A stretch of 64,000 nt of DNA, taken from the NCBI GenBank assembly GCA_964036295.1, contig OZ038462.1, forward strand, positions 2,487,501 to 2,551,500, written 5' to 3'. Below are positions 23,101 to 34,790 of this stretch, piece after piece. The stretch comes from Plumapathes pennacea (taxonomy: Eukaryota; Cnidaria; Anthozoa; Antipatharia; Myriopathidae). The notes under the pieces are model-generated. The model ran no database searches and had not been told where the DNA came from. It saw nothing but the letters and a program-made list of their open reading frames with translations. Both the position numbers and the translations under genes were made by a program. The stretch's first letter is position 1. Each line of letters starts with the position of its first letter.

Positions 23101-26100
23101 CCAATTCTGACACTTCGATCATGTTGTACTCTCCATCGGTCCAGTACATCTTTCGTCCAACCCAGTCTATAGCGATGCCGTCTGGAGTGTGCACCTGAGA
23201 GATGAGAACCTCCACTTGTCCTGTGGTAAAACACCACTCAAAGTAAGAGAAATTCACCGCTGTTTCCTCTCCCAACCCAAGACAGACAGAAAAACAGAAA
23301 CACAAAAAAAGGGAAGGAGAGACGGACAGGTAGTACCGTGGTAATAGTTTCACTGGTCGGTATGTGGTCGGTGAGTGGTCGGTAAAGTGGTCGGTAGCGT
23401 TTTTCACACAGAGAGACTCAGGAGATGGAGGGAGAGGAACAGAAAAAAGGTGAGAGAGAAAGACAGGAAAAAGGGCGCGTCAAACCTAATGTGGTCACAG
23501 GCAAATTTCAGACCTGTACGTCACACACGTGAAATAGATCAAACTTTAAACTGAAACTTACAATCTGTCAAACACGCCTGCAGCTCAAGAGGATACAGTG
23601 CGTAGTGTACTGTACAGTACCTGAGTTATTAAGTGGAGCTCGCAGAATTTGTTCCTCCTTCACGTCTGTCCAGTATACGTAGTTAGAGTAATAGTCGAAA
23701 TCAATTCCCACGATTCCCTTCCGTCCGGTGACCACGTCGCTGTACTGCTGAGCATCAAGGGACAGTTTCCGGATGCTGTGCTGGGTCGAGAACATCAGGT
23801 ATGGCGTAACAGCTGCCCAAAAAGAAAAAGAACACGATCAATCAACTGATTGGGTTAATCTGCTTTTGTTTTGTTTTGTTTTTTTTGTTTGTTTGTTTTT
23901 TTGTTTTTTTGTTTTTACAGCCTGCTGCCGGTTTTTCGTATCTCGATTAAAGGGCCCTCTCTTCTGGAAAATCTAAAGCTGAATTTGGTTCCCAACACGA
24001 AAGAACGTAATTAATCAAAATTAACTAAAACGTTTGTTCTACCATAAGAAACATCGTTTTGTGTGCGAAAGCTTCTCATTTTCAGGCTCAAAAATGATGA
24101 AAGCGTCCATCTTAATTGTCCTCTGAAAAAACGGACCTTGTAAATTAGCACTAAAAATACTTCGGTTACCTGAAAAATGCCCTATCTGTTATCGTAGTTC
24201 GAGACTTAATGAAATAAACGTAATATGGGAAAAACAATAATCGGTACGCAAAACACAACTGTACAAATTTGTAAAGCACGCATACAAATTACACAGTGCC
24301 TCTGTTATCTAACTATGAACTCGACTTGGAAACGATGCTACATCTCATAACGTTTTGCTCACCATTGGCTTTGCAGTTCTTCCTGTCCGATTCGAGTCTG
24401 TATCCGGGCTTGCAAACACATTTGTAACTGCCCTTGGAATTCAAACAAATCTGGGAGCATCTTCCATAAGTCAAGCATTCATCGATATCTGGAAATTAAA
24501 TTCACGATAAGTAATTTCTTCTACTGAACATTTTATAGTGCCAAATGAGAATTAGGAATCAACCTATAAACACTGTGTTTTGGAGCTGCTGCACATAAGA
24601 AGGCATAGCTATCAAAAAAAAAAAAAAAAAAAAAAAGGCTTCCGACTGCTGCTATACACTACTCTTCTAAAAACATTCCCCGCGATTGCCGACAAGCAGT
24701 GCTCACCTTCACAGCTCCTTCCGTTTGAACCCAGAACATAACCAGCCCTGCAGCTGCAGTTATATCCGAGAGGCAAGTCAATACATGTGTGCTGGCAGTG
24801 TCCGTCATGGTCTGTACATTCATCGATGCCTACGTAAGAAAAAAAACAAACAAACAAACAAAGCGAAGTAACATAGTTAAACCTAACCAAAAAAGCAATG
24901 GAATGCTTGTTCTTGTGAGGTCTAGTTTTAGGCCGAGTATGATAAACTAACTAAAAGTCGATTTGGAAAGCTAAACGTTACAAAGTGTAAGCTGACATTG
25001 CGAGCCTTATGGCTTGGCCAAACGAGGACACATTATGGTGGCAACACTGTGTCCTTCGATGTTTCCAGGGTGGCAAAACGGGCGGCAACATTGCTGAGCT
25101 CAGTGCGGGCACAACAAATGTTTATGAAGTTTTCAGAAACATTTTTTGTGTCCGCAACGAATGTTTCGCGCGTGGTAAAACGAGGCAACAATTGGGAAAA
25201 CATACACGCGCTTAGCGATGTTGCCGCCACAATGTGTCCTCGTTTTGCCAGGCCTTTAGTCTTCCGTCGAGAGAAAAAGTCTTCCCAGAGAAGCAATTGG
25301 TTCATCAATCAAATTACTATCAATGAACCTCCTACAGTAACCCAACACCCGGTCGGTTTTGCGGTAAAATCACTATTAGAGAATCATCTCGTTAACGGGA
25401 TCGCGTTGTTGGTTTTGACCTCCAGCGACCGGATAAAAAAAAAAAAAAAAAAAAACGTATCAAACCAAAAGGTTGATCTTTTTGCCTACAATACAAGTTG
25501 GTATTCCGTAAGAAAAGCGTGATAGCTGAAATTGCCTGCGGCGCAAAGTTCGATCGATTCTGCTTTTAATTTTTCCCAAATTTCAAGCTTCCTAACTTGG
25601 ATGTGGCTAAAAGCACGTGTGTAGGCGTGGTTATACACGTGGATAGCTCATGCATTATTTTTCTTCTGAAACTAAATATAATTACGAACTTTGCAGTGAA
25701 AGTCTTAATTAGACCTACCGCATTCCAGCGGCTCATCGTCACCCTTTGGGCAGTCGTTAGTGCCATCACACAGTTTACTCTTTGGGATACAATCTTCTGT
25801 CTTGTCGCATTTAAATTGATCACTTGAACACACGACTGGTCGAACTGCAAGTACCGGTAAATTGAGGTGAAACGAATTAGTTAAAATATTAGCTCGCAAA
25901 TAGAAATTTTATGTCTTACCTATAGCTAGTAATGTTCTATTTAAGGAATTGTTTGGAATGGCTCTAAAATGCAATATTTATGCAGAATTAATGCTAAAAT
26001 ACAATGTTGAAATTGCACAAAGTCTACGTAAAACACGACCTTTCTTGTTGCATGACGAAAGCGACCTACGCTATCCAGGGTACAGACTTCATCTTACCAC

Positions 26101-29100
26101 AGCCCCTCTCATCTGATCCGTCTCCGCAGTTGTTGTTGTTGTCACAGCGCTTTGACAATGGAATGCATTCGCCACTACCACAGGAAAACTGACTGCTCGT
26201 ACAATTTCCTGAAGCAACCAAACAAGAGTGATCAACTTCAATTTTCTCCTTCAGTTTCTCACAAGAAACATATAATACAGTAGGGAGAACTTGGCTTTTG
26301 ATACCTTGCTGAGATGAAAGCTGATTAAACTATCAATTCTCGCTACATTACTCATACATTTTACTCTTAAAAGGTTTGGAGAATCTGCATTTTGAGCTTG
26401 GGAGTGAAAGAGTTAACCCTGTCACTCCCAAATTCAAAATACAGATTCTCCAAACCTTTCAAGAAGAAACTGTATGAGTAAATGTAGTATGAATATGATA
26501 GTTCAATCAGTATCAAAACCCAACTTCTCCTTATTGAGAAACTGAAGGAAAAAATTGAACTTGACAAAATTTTCATTATACCGTATGTTTGAGCCTGAAA
26601 ACGTTTCAACCCAGGGGCACTTGAAGAATGTTTGTATGGGATCATGAAAAGTCATTTTATAAAACTTACCGCACCCCTGCTCATCCGATTCATCTTCACA
26701 ATCAGCTTCATTATCACACTTCCAGTGTCCCATAATACACTCTCCATTAGCACAGCGGAACTTGTCACTGGCACAAGTTGGGGGACCTGCTGGTACCGTG
26801 GGACATCCTGCCTCATCAGATTTGTCATGGCAATCGTCCTCGCCATCACACTTCCATTTTTCGGGGATGCAGTTTCTATTTGCGCATGTGAATTCAGCTG
26901 ATCTGCATGTTTTTAAAGCTGTGATCATGAGTCAATAACAGTAGACAGTTTTAGTATTAGGAGATTGCAAAGTTGTGCAAAAGTAAGATCAGACATTTCC
27001 TAGAAATGACTATTTCCTAGAATTTCCTGACTTGGAAAATTGGTCACATTTTGAATAAGATATAAACCTTAACACTAAAGTCATAAATAAACAAAATGGT
27101 CTGAAATACTGGACTCTATGATCTGACTGACATATGGGTATGCAACTAATAGGTCCCAGCTGGCTGGCAATGACAACAACAATGATTGCCAAAACAAATC
27201 TTTGATTGTAATATATTGAGTTTTGTTTTCCACAACTTCTGACATACTGCACAGCATGCAACTGGTTGGATGGAATCTGCCTACATTCCTACATGTAACT
27301 CACCACAATGGCTGGAATCCTCATCACTGTTATCGCCACAGTCATCATCACCATCACAAGTCCACCGCTGGCTCACACAGTGTTTGTTGGTGCAGAGAAA
27401 CTCGCTGGAAGAGCAGGTGCGGAGAGCTGTGGGGAGAACGAAGCAGACTCTCCTAACCATTTCAAGAAGAAAATGTACAAGTGATGTGGCAAGACATGCC
27501 AATTAAAATAAATCAACTTTTGTTTAAGCAAGTTATCAAATGCCAAGTTCTCACATACTGTATGACATATTCCTTGTGAGAGACTAAAAGGAGAAAATTG
27601 AAGAAGATCACTTTGAACAATATGTATATGGGTAGCCATTTCAATGGGCTCACTTGATACAAATGCACTTGTTAGTGAGAAAACAACTACAGACCTATTG
27701 CCATTTAAATTATTTCAGAAAATAACCTTGTCACAAGAAACAGCACATTCAAATTAGTAAGTATCCCAGCTGGTCTCAGTACAATTGGCCCACTGGAAAC
27801 TTTTAAAAATCAGAAAAATGAGAGACTTTAGTATGGGCCAATGCATCGGCCTCCATTTCATACCAAAGTCTCCATTTTTTTGGATTTATAAGGCTCTCCA
27901 TTCAGTTTCTAATGGACATGGAATACTTAAACTTTTGGTGTGCTCTTTCTTGTTACAGGGTTGTTATATTTTTTATTTGATTAATTTTGACTAATTCTCC
28001 AAAATGGCTAATGTTAAGGTTTACCTGTGCTACAGATAGCTGGGTCTTCATCAGAGCTGTCTCCACAGTCATTATGTCCATCACACTTCCACATGCTGAG
28101 GATACACTTGTTATTTGAGCAACTGAAGTCATTTGGGCCACAAGTTACATTTCCTGGATGTATAGAAAACAGTGGAATCATTATTGCTGTACACCACATG
28201 AAGCTCTGCTCTGCACAGGGATCAATGAGTTATTAACTAATTAATCCAATGATAAAACATATAGTGTTTAGGTCATCAATTGATTGAATGCATGATTAAT
28301 TGTGAGGCAACATTTTGTTTAGCATGGTATTCATATGTGTAGAAAAAGAAAGTCTTGAAATATTTGGCTTTTGACTTATTGTCTTAGTAATTGCTGATAA
28401 TTGACAACTGACTGACAGCTCAACCTGGTCAACAGCCTTTTCTAGTGCAGGTCCTTTCACTCCCAATTTCCAATCCCTTCTCCTTCAATCAGTTTCTCGC
28501 CAAGAATATATCATACAGTAAGGAGAATTTGGCTTTTGAAAGTTGATTAAGTCAAAGTTCTCACTACATCACTCATACAAGTTCTTCTGAAATGTTGGGA
28601 GAATCTGTAATTTGAGCTTGGGAGTAAAGGAGTCAAGGTGTGGGTTTACTGCCTTACCACAGTTTTGTTCATCTGTTCCATCACCACAGTCATCTTCGGT
28701 GTCACAAACCCAGGACTTGGTGATGCATCGGCCATTCCCACATTGACGCTGATCAGTTGAACAAGTTGGCACTTCTGTATGAATAAAGAGCACAGAAGAT
28801 TGTCAAAACATGCAGTGGGGCCTGGTTGTTCAAAGCCTGATTATGATAAGCCAATCCAGGATTAACCAAGTTCTTTCTCTCAACCTTATGGCCAACAAAT
28901 TCCTGGTTTTGATTAAAACAAAATGACAACAACAACAACAAACAAGCTTGTTCTAGCTAACTCTCAGGTTGGGAGGCCAGTATTGGGTTACTGTGGTTCA
29001 TAATGTGTTATTTGTACAGTAAAGTATTTAGTACTGTATGTGTAATACTCTGTACAACTAATATAAAATCTATTATAATGCCCCATGTACTGTAGTAGTA

Positions 29101-32100
29101 GCCTCTATAGTATGTTCAAAAACATCTTAGTAACTGACATCATAAGAAAAACAAAATACAGTAATAATATCATTGTTATTTTATAATAACAAGACAGGCC
29201 CGTGGCCAGTGCGCTTGTGACGTCATTAGTACAATGAATAGAGACACGCGGGGTCCCGGGAGAGGAACTTTTGTCGTGCGTTTATATGCAAAAGATATTA
29301 TAGCCGAGTCAGTTTTTGCAAATGACGGATCCAAGAGCTCCCTTTATTTTTCTTGCCCTCTTTTCTTCTAATTTCGGTCAAACAGATATTCACGAAAAAG
29401 TGTATTATAATAATTGAGAGAAAACAATTATCGAAGGCCCCGTAGGAATATTCTTCGTTTGCAACAACCCAGTTTTCATTGCTTTCCGATGCACGTGACA
29501 GTACTTGTGTGACGCTTTCTATACAACCTGGCAACCTTGTTGAGTGAATTTTCAAGCTGACATGTTTTGTGGAGGAACTGTGTTGTCATTTTGTAATGGG
29601 ATTGACTGGGGAACACCCGACATCTTAAGTAGCTGTAAGACAGCGTAATAGCCTTATCTCATCTTCCCAGCGTGTGCATCATGTTCAAGTAGCTGTAGCA
29701 CATTAAGGCCCCGTCCACACTACGCCGGATAAATTTGAAAACGCAACTTTCACTCTGAAAACGCAAGAAATGTTTTCCGTCCACACTGGAAAACGGATAA
29801 AATGTTTCCGGGCCCAAATGTATTGTTATTGCTCTACAAACGTCCCTGACAATCTTTGAAACCACTTGACGTGACCACGTGAGTCAGGGTTTTCGAAAAG
29901 TTCCGTTTTCAAAATGTTTTTCGTCCACACCAAAACGCAAAGCCGTCGTTTTCAAATTTATCCACTTTGAAGAGCGTTTTCCTAACCGTAAGAATAAAGT
30001 TGCGTTTTCAAATTTATCCGGCGTAGTGTGGACGGGGCCTAAAACATGACACTTCCCATGATGAAATTACTTCGTATGAAAAAGCCATCTCAGACGTTAC
30101 GCATCCTACATGTACAAGTCTGATCACTAATATGTTCAAGACTGCTATGCATTAAGCTTTAACGCAAAATTCTGGGTCGATACGAAATTAATCTCTATCG
30201 GAAGCTGCAGACGTTTGAATACCGTGACAACAAAGGCGTGCATCACGGGCTTGTGGAGCGAACAATTACGGCTCGGATAGTTGGATATCAACCTTGAAGA
30301 CTTCGAGGTATTCAGTGACAAATATTCTCGATGTAATCGCCTGCCGGTCTTTCCTGCTTTTGTTAAAGCGGCGTGAGTGAAAGCTAAGTAGCTGATGATT
30401 CGTGATTCCCCGTTCTATGATATTATGCTCGTGACATTTCATTGACAGATCTTGTATCTTAATCTCGCGTGATATTTGCCTCAATCCTATTAGTAATTCA
30501 ATATCCTCAGACAATAAACAAAGAACCTTTACTGCACGCAAAACGAAGTTAAACGCCGACTGTTCGTATACGCCGCGCGTTACACAAAGCCGCAGAGTTT
30601 CCGACAAAGGGAGACGCTCTGCCCGCAGGAAAAAGTTCAAGTTCTATCAAGTTTCGACACGTCTTCTACTACTTATTCGATGTTCTTTCACACAAATATT
30701 GCTCAGAACACAGATACATTGGTTGAAGCGGTATCTTTAATCGAGCATTTGCAAAACACAACCCTTCGTACTTTACGGGGGTCCCGCTGGTAACACATCA
30801 AGCATTTGTGTACGGCTATTTTCAAGTCTTCCGACGCTTAAAAACAATGCAAGCCAAAATCGCTCTTAAAGTATGGCTTCCGCGATGATCGTTTTGTTTG
30901 GATCAACAACTGAAGGACCGGAATTTTTTTCTATATCCCTTGACAGAGAAAACCCATTGTACTTGGTTCTGTGATTTTGATCTCTGAATACGTCTGATCT
31001 TGCAATGCCTGTGCTTTAACACATTTTAAAATACAAACGTATCTTAGCACCTCGGTTACTTTTGGCAATCTTCTTTTTGAGCTTCTAGCTTTCTCGCAGC
31101 GATGGTTTAGTGATCCTAATTTTCTCTTTCCATTTCCATCTGTGGCTTTTTTATTGTTTCCATGTTGTTTACATGCACGTTCACGGAACGCATTAGCATT
31201 GTGAAGTACGTAAGCTCGGGTATAATCATGAACTTTTGACGACTTTGGGACATTCTTTGAAATGTATTCTTGTATTAGTCGCCTGCTTTTCTACTCTTGT
31301 TCAAAATGCGTGAAAGGTAATTCAATGGTACGTGGCTTGGCTCACGACTTCGTCTTGGAGGACTACGGTTTTCTTTCACATAAACATTTGTGGGAATACA
31401 ATAAAACTGAGCGAAGCAAGATCTACCAACGGTCACTTTTTCCTCAGCCATTTCCCAATTTTCAAATAATAACGCCATCTGTTCCACTGATTGTTTGACC
31501 TTCATGGCACCGAGCCAAAATGTCGCAACAACAACATAAATGCACGCAGAGTGAAATTTTGATTCCAAACAAAAGTCAGATTTTCTGACGCTTTGCTTGT
31601 ATCAGCAAGAATAATACAAAGTAAAAGAATACAAAGTACCTTCAAGTTCACCCTCATACTAAACAGTTCCATATAATCCGCTATCAAGCGCTTGTCAAGA
31701 ATCGCCGTCTTTACACAGGTTCTCGTCTTTGTATCTCGAGCGCCTTCGTTCAGCTTGTTCCTTCAAGTTCTCCAGGTTCTGGATATCAGATTCTTCGTAC
31801 ATTTCTGTACAGTTGTGCATAGTTATGCAGTTCATTGATAAGTTCATTGCATTTGCTTTCATGGCTTTCAATATGGCTTTTGAGGCTGAACGGACCGACC
31901 CAAGCCAAAACCGCTCAATGAAATTTAGTATGGGTCTACCGCAGCTGGCGTATGCGTTTGTAAGTAAGATGAGCGGTCCATAAAATAATCCACAGAGCCA
32001 ACTAAGGCAAGCAACACACAAGTCCACCTCCCACATCTTGCTGTCTTCAAAATGGCGAAACTGCTTGCTCGACAAGTCACGTGATCGCAACGTCATCACA

Positions 32101-34790
32101 AATCACATGATAATATCAACCAATCATCGCATGCAGATCTCTAACCCAGAAAAATAAAAAAAAATAAAAATCGCTGCATTTTATAGCTTGTGACGTCACA
32201 AGCAATTAAAATTTGACACAGCAAGCTTCTGTCTACTCACCACAGCCTAACTCGTCCGAGTTATCACCACAGTCATTTTCCTGGTCACATTTCCAGCGTC
32301 CTACGATGCATTTTTCATTGGCACACTTGAACTGTCCTTGTGAGCAGTGAAAGGAGGAACTTCCTGACCCTGTGAATAAAATGGAAATAAGATTCAGTAA
32401 GTGGCTTCATAGCCTACATGTTTGAACCCATCACAAGTTCGAGGGTACGACGTTGTTCCCTCCCGTGGTTGGTTACAGCTACATGTACCCAAGGGTCTTT
32501 ATTGTCTACAGTTTATTTTGGACAAATCTGTTGACCAATATCACATTATCCCATTCCTCATACAAAGTAACAAAGTTGATTACATTGTAAAGCACATGGA
32601 GAAAGCAATCACAGATTACAAAGTTAGAAAAGAAGAATGTTAACCTCAATAACTACAAGTACCTAAAATAAAAAAAAAAAAAAAAAAAAGGTTTGTGATA
32701 TAACCAGCAGGTAGCATTAGTCTGGTTTATGCCATGCTTGTCTCCATCTAATTTGTCTGATTTAGGCCCTGTTTATATGAGAAAAAGTTGGCCCAGCGAC
32801 CCGGGTCACCCTCCTCCCTGAGTCAAGTTTACCAAGCGTTTACATGGAAAAAGTTGTCCCAGGTAACTGGGTCAAAGCTGGCCCTCTCGGTTTGAAGACT
32901 GGGAAGAATTTTTAAAATTCAGTTTATAAAGCCCACCAATGACAGACCAAAGAAATATCGTCTTATCATTGATTTCTGTGCCCTTGTGTTTTCAATTAAG
33001 CCAAAATTTTGTTTTTAACACAGGCTTCCATAAATGTGAGTTGGCCCTCCCCCCCCTCCCCCCCCCTCCCCCCCCCCCCCCAGAGACAAAGTGTTTACAT
33101 GAAGAAAAGTTGGCCTGGCACCCAGTGTCACCCTATCTCATCAACCGAGTGTCCCTGCCCCCAGGGTCACCTTGACCCTGAGGCAAGCTGTACTTTGTCA
33201 CGTAAATGCTTGCTTCTATTTATAAAGAAATGTGTGAATAGTTGGTGCACCCAGGGTGTCTCAGGGAGGAGGGTGATTCAGGTCCTGGGGCCAACTTTTC
33301 TCATACAAAAAGGGCCTTAGAATGGGAAGAGGGGCACCAAAGGGATGGAAGGAGCTTAATCCAGGGATGGCACTTATTCAAGGAAATACCACAGTAATAA
33401 CTACGTACGTACAATGAAACATAACAGAAAACAGCTTGACTTCAAAATATTAATCCTCAGTAAGTATTGTTTGGATGTTATGCAGTTATGGACAATATTG
33501 TTCTTGTACATAAAAGCTGGTATTAACCACAACTTTTATTAGTACACGAGTAAAGAGCCACGATAATGGTCGACGAAGAAGCAGCTGTCTGAGCAGATGG
33601 GGTATGCAAATATTCGACCTTGATGAAACTGCGAGAAACTGGCATGCATATATAGATCCCACGTGAATATGTCAAAACACCGCCCTATCATTATACATTG
33701 TCTTGCGATAAGAAGCCAAATCAAGCGACAATTGACGTCGGCAGTGTGTGAAATGCACTGACCCGGACAAATTCCTGTTGTCTCGATCGAAGTTCAGTGA
33801 CACGCAGGCAGTCGAATAATTAATTAAACGTATTGCAGTGCATTGTTAAGCCGTATTAAAAATACTTGGACTTTGAGTTCTTCGACAGTATTTTACCAAT
33901 ATTGAATGGGTTATTGAAACAACCATATATCGGCCGGACAACTTCCACAATGCGACCACAAGCAGTACCAGTGGTTAATTCCGCGCCATTCAACAGAAAT
34001 ATCGGATCGCGTTTTTAAAATCAGTCCCTATGACAATTTATGACTACGCAAAACCTACCTTTCGAAGTCCATGTTTCTTCGATCGTTTGTATTTTTTTAA
34101 ACTTCGATCGTACACGGTTTCGCGCCGGCGGCCAGTGTGAGTTCAGTTAATATTAACCCGACCGAGTTTCACTTTTATTTCCGCCCGTGGGATTTCGAAA
34201 AATACAAATTTAAATGTAAGTTTCGGCCTATTCTCGAACCCTTTTAGAAGATTAGGAAAGCTCTAAAATTCGTTTATTAATGCATTATTTTAAGTCTGCT
34301 GAAAGCGAACAGGTGTTCAACTTGCTTTCATTTAGCTTCTTTGACACGACACCGGTTGTATTTGGCCCCCAGTGATTCAGTGAGCCGTGAAGAGCCATTT
34401 TTACGTCAAGCACTTACTACGTCGGACAATAAATACACAACTCCGTAACGCAGAAAGCCACGGGACGAAAAACGAACAAGATTTACCGGAGTTTTTGCCA
34501 CTTTCAGCGGCTGAAAGTTAACAAAGACAAACCGAAATCTAAAATGATTAAAACCGGCAGTATTCAAACCACGTTGTCGTAGTAAATGAAAAAGTATTGT
34601 ACTGAAATTCGTCATGTAGAAAAGTAATACTGACAATCATTCCGTGTTTTGTGAACATCGTGACATCTCGCCATGTGGCCTTCCCAACCACCAGGTCGAA
34701 ACAAAACTCACCCGAAGCTTTTGTGAAACCGGCCCATTGAATGGCGAAGATGCTCCAAATTACGACCAAGGCGGCCTTCGAGTACAGCAT
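19905..34790 (-). CDS. LDLR/VLDLR-like receptor, complete, 925 aa
   Basis: Fifteen exons, all GT-AG and in frame: 34790-34712 (signal peptide [20 protein letters not shown]), 32369-32241, 28774-28658, 28153-28025, 27426-27304, 26918-26670, 26208-26098, 25844-25719, 24829-24707, 24488-24363, 23812-23621, 23220-23025, 22496-22096, 21082-20654 and 20152-19905. In order they encode eight LDL-receptor class A modules (each with six Cys and CDxxxDCxDxSDE-type calcium sites; exon 26918-26670 holds two), two calcium-binding EGF modules, a YWTD beta-propeller (VYWTD, MYWTD, VYWTD, LYWAD, LYYTD), a third EGF, a Thr/Ser/Pro stalk with GTQPTT repeats, one TM and a 48-residue tail. Eight LDL-A modules and one propeller match VLDLR architecture (873 aa in human), an endocytic lipoprotein receptor at the cell surface. 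LDL-A exons are all phase 1-1. The tail has no NPxY endocytosis motif, which is unusual for this family. Confidence 0.9.
21168..21345. repeat. Dispersed repeat G, copy 1
   Basis: Begins GAGTCAGCGGTCATTGTACG and contains GTTAGTTCAATGCATTTTCT. It is co-linear with copies at 40917-41175 and 56370-56575. Confidence 0.65.
21523..21863. mobile_element. Composite TIR element A+B, uninterrupted copy
   Basis: Palindromic A (GGATATTACACGGCGGCGCG to its inverse, with loop GAACGAGCGCTTCGCGAGTG) is followed directly by B (AGACACGAGTGTTTTAC to its inverse). It lies in the intron between receptor exons 22096-22496 and 20654-21082. Same A+B order as 61045-61387. Confidence 0.85.
21866..22092 (+). mobile_element. 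Family E TIR element abutting an LDLR-like splice donor
   Basis: Starts AACCCTTTCACTCTCAAGAG and runs through the family words to GAGAATCTGCA, stopping a few bases before the donor GT (22095-22094) of the propeller exon. The 3' terminal repeat is missing, so it is truncated at the splice site. Confidence 0.7.
22538..22700. mobile_element. Family F element, partial copy
   Basis: Begins GGGCCCAGTTGTTCGAGGAA with AGCCTGGATTAG inside; the 3' end is not clear. It is in a receptor intron. Confidence 0.5.
25010..25257. mobile_element. TIR element in a receptor intron
   Basis: Arms GGCTTGGCCAAACGAGGACA and its near inverse TGTCCTCGTTTTGCCAGGCC, about 35 bases each, enclose about 180 bases without coding capacity. 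It lies between LDL-A module 8 and the first EGF exon. Confidence 0.75.
26229..26417 (+). mobile_element. Family E element, receptor intron
   Basis: A nearly complete copy, ending GCTTGGGAGTGAAAGAGTTA. It abuts a second copy in inverted orientation. Confidence 0.75.
26413..26570 (-). mobile_element. Family E element, tail-to-tail partner
   Basis: Begins TTAACCCTGTCACTCCCAAA and runs as the inverse of the preceding copy, sharing the TTAACC junction. The pair forms a long inverted repeat. Confidence 0.7.
27445..27620 (-). mobile_element. Family E element next to an LDL-A exon acceptor
   Basis: The words CATTTCAAGAAGAAAATGTA, AAATGCCAAGTTCTC and AGGAGAAAATTGAAGAAGAT match inverse family E. It lies within about 20 bases of the acceptor of exon 27304-27426. 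Confidence 0.65.
28449..28637 (+). mobile_element. Family E element next to an LDL-A exon donor
   Basis: Starts CCTTTCACTCCCAATTTCC and ends GAGCTTGGGAGTAAAGGAGT, about 20 bases from the donor of exon 28658-28774. Confidence 0.7.
28815..28975. mobile_element. Family F element, partial copy
   Basis: GGGGCCTGGTTGTTCAAAGC and CCAATCCAGGATTAACCAAG match the 17197-17437 element. An (ACA)n run sits inside. Confidence 0.6.
29706..30040. mobile_element. TIR element, family K (AGGCCCCGTCCACACTACGC)
   Basis: About 45-base, nearly perfect terminal inverted repeats: AGGCCCCGTCCACACTACGC at the left and GCGTAGTGTGGACGGGGCCT at the right. The interior is rich in AAAACGC and GTTTTC words. A diverged, window-truncated relative starts at about 63697. 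Confidence 0.85.
31502..31687 (-). CDS. Short frame with a signal-peptide-like start, hypothetical
   Basis: 61 codons; from the internal Met ([20 protein letters not shown]) it looks like a secretory signal followed by a short polar tail. It lies just downstream of the 31695-32099 frame. It may be a chance open frame or part of the same unrecognised unit. Confidence 0.2.
   Translation of the reverse strand: MIADYMELFSMRVNLKVLCILLLCIILADTSKASENLTFVWNQNFTLRAFMLLLRHFGSVP
31695..32099 (-). CDS. Unrecognised intronic open frame, 134 aa, hypothetical
   Basis: ATG-started frame in the first long receptor intron. It has one hydrophobic stretch ([20 protein letters not shown]) and then a basic/polar C-terminal half ending ENLCKDGDS. 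The word [11 protein letters not shown] is echoed downstream in another frame (31275-31568) as [11 protein letters not shown], suggesting a decayed repetitive gene or an intron-bearing nested gene. No family is recognised. Confidence 0.25.
   Translation of the reverse strand: MMTLRSRDLSSKQFRHFEDSKMWEVDLCVACLSWLCGLFYGPLILLTNAYASCGRPILNFIERFWLGSVRSASKAILKAMKANAMNLSMNCITMHNCTEMYEESDIQNLENLKEQAERRRSRYKDENLCKDGDS
32370..34711 (-). other. First intron of the LDLR-like receptor
   Basis: Separates the signal-peptide exon from LDL-A module 1. It holds the 32763-33319 TIR element and otherwise AT-rich DNA with no supported exon. Confidence 0.7.
32763..33319. mobile_element. TIR element with ~55-base arms and C-rich loop
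   Basis: The left arm AGGCCCTGTTTATATGAGAA with GGGTCACCCTCCTCCCTGAG pairs with the right arm CTCAGGGAGGAGGGTGATTC and TTCTCATACAAAAAGGGCCT. The phrases GTTGGCCC and GTTTACATG recur internally, so older sub-repeats are present. It lies in the first receptor intron and contains a C-rich run at about 33047-33081. Confidence 0.8.

Larger units (their letters stand above)
28775..32240 (-). other. Long intron between LDL-A modules 1 and 2
   Basis: About 3.5 kb. It holds a family F fragment, a 335-bp TIR element (29706-30040) and several minus-strand open frames of uncertain meaning (31502-31687, 31695-32099 and others). No extra LDL-A exon with matching phase was seen. Confidence 0.6.

Noticed and set aside
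24998..25522. 174-aa plus frame
   Set aside because: Covers the 25010-25257 TIR element and a poly-A tract inside a receptor intron; no domain.
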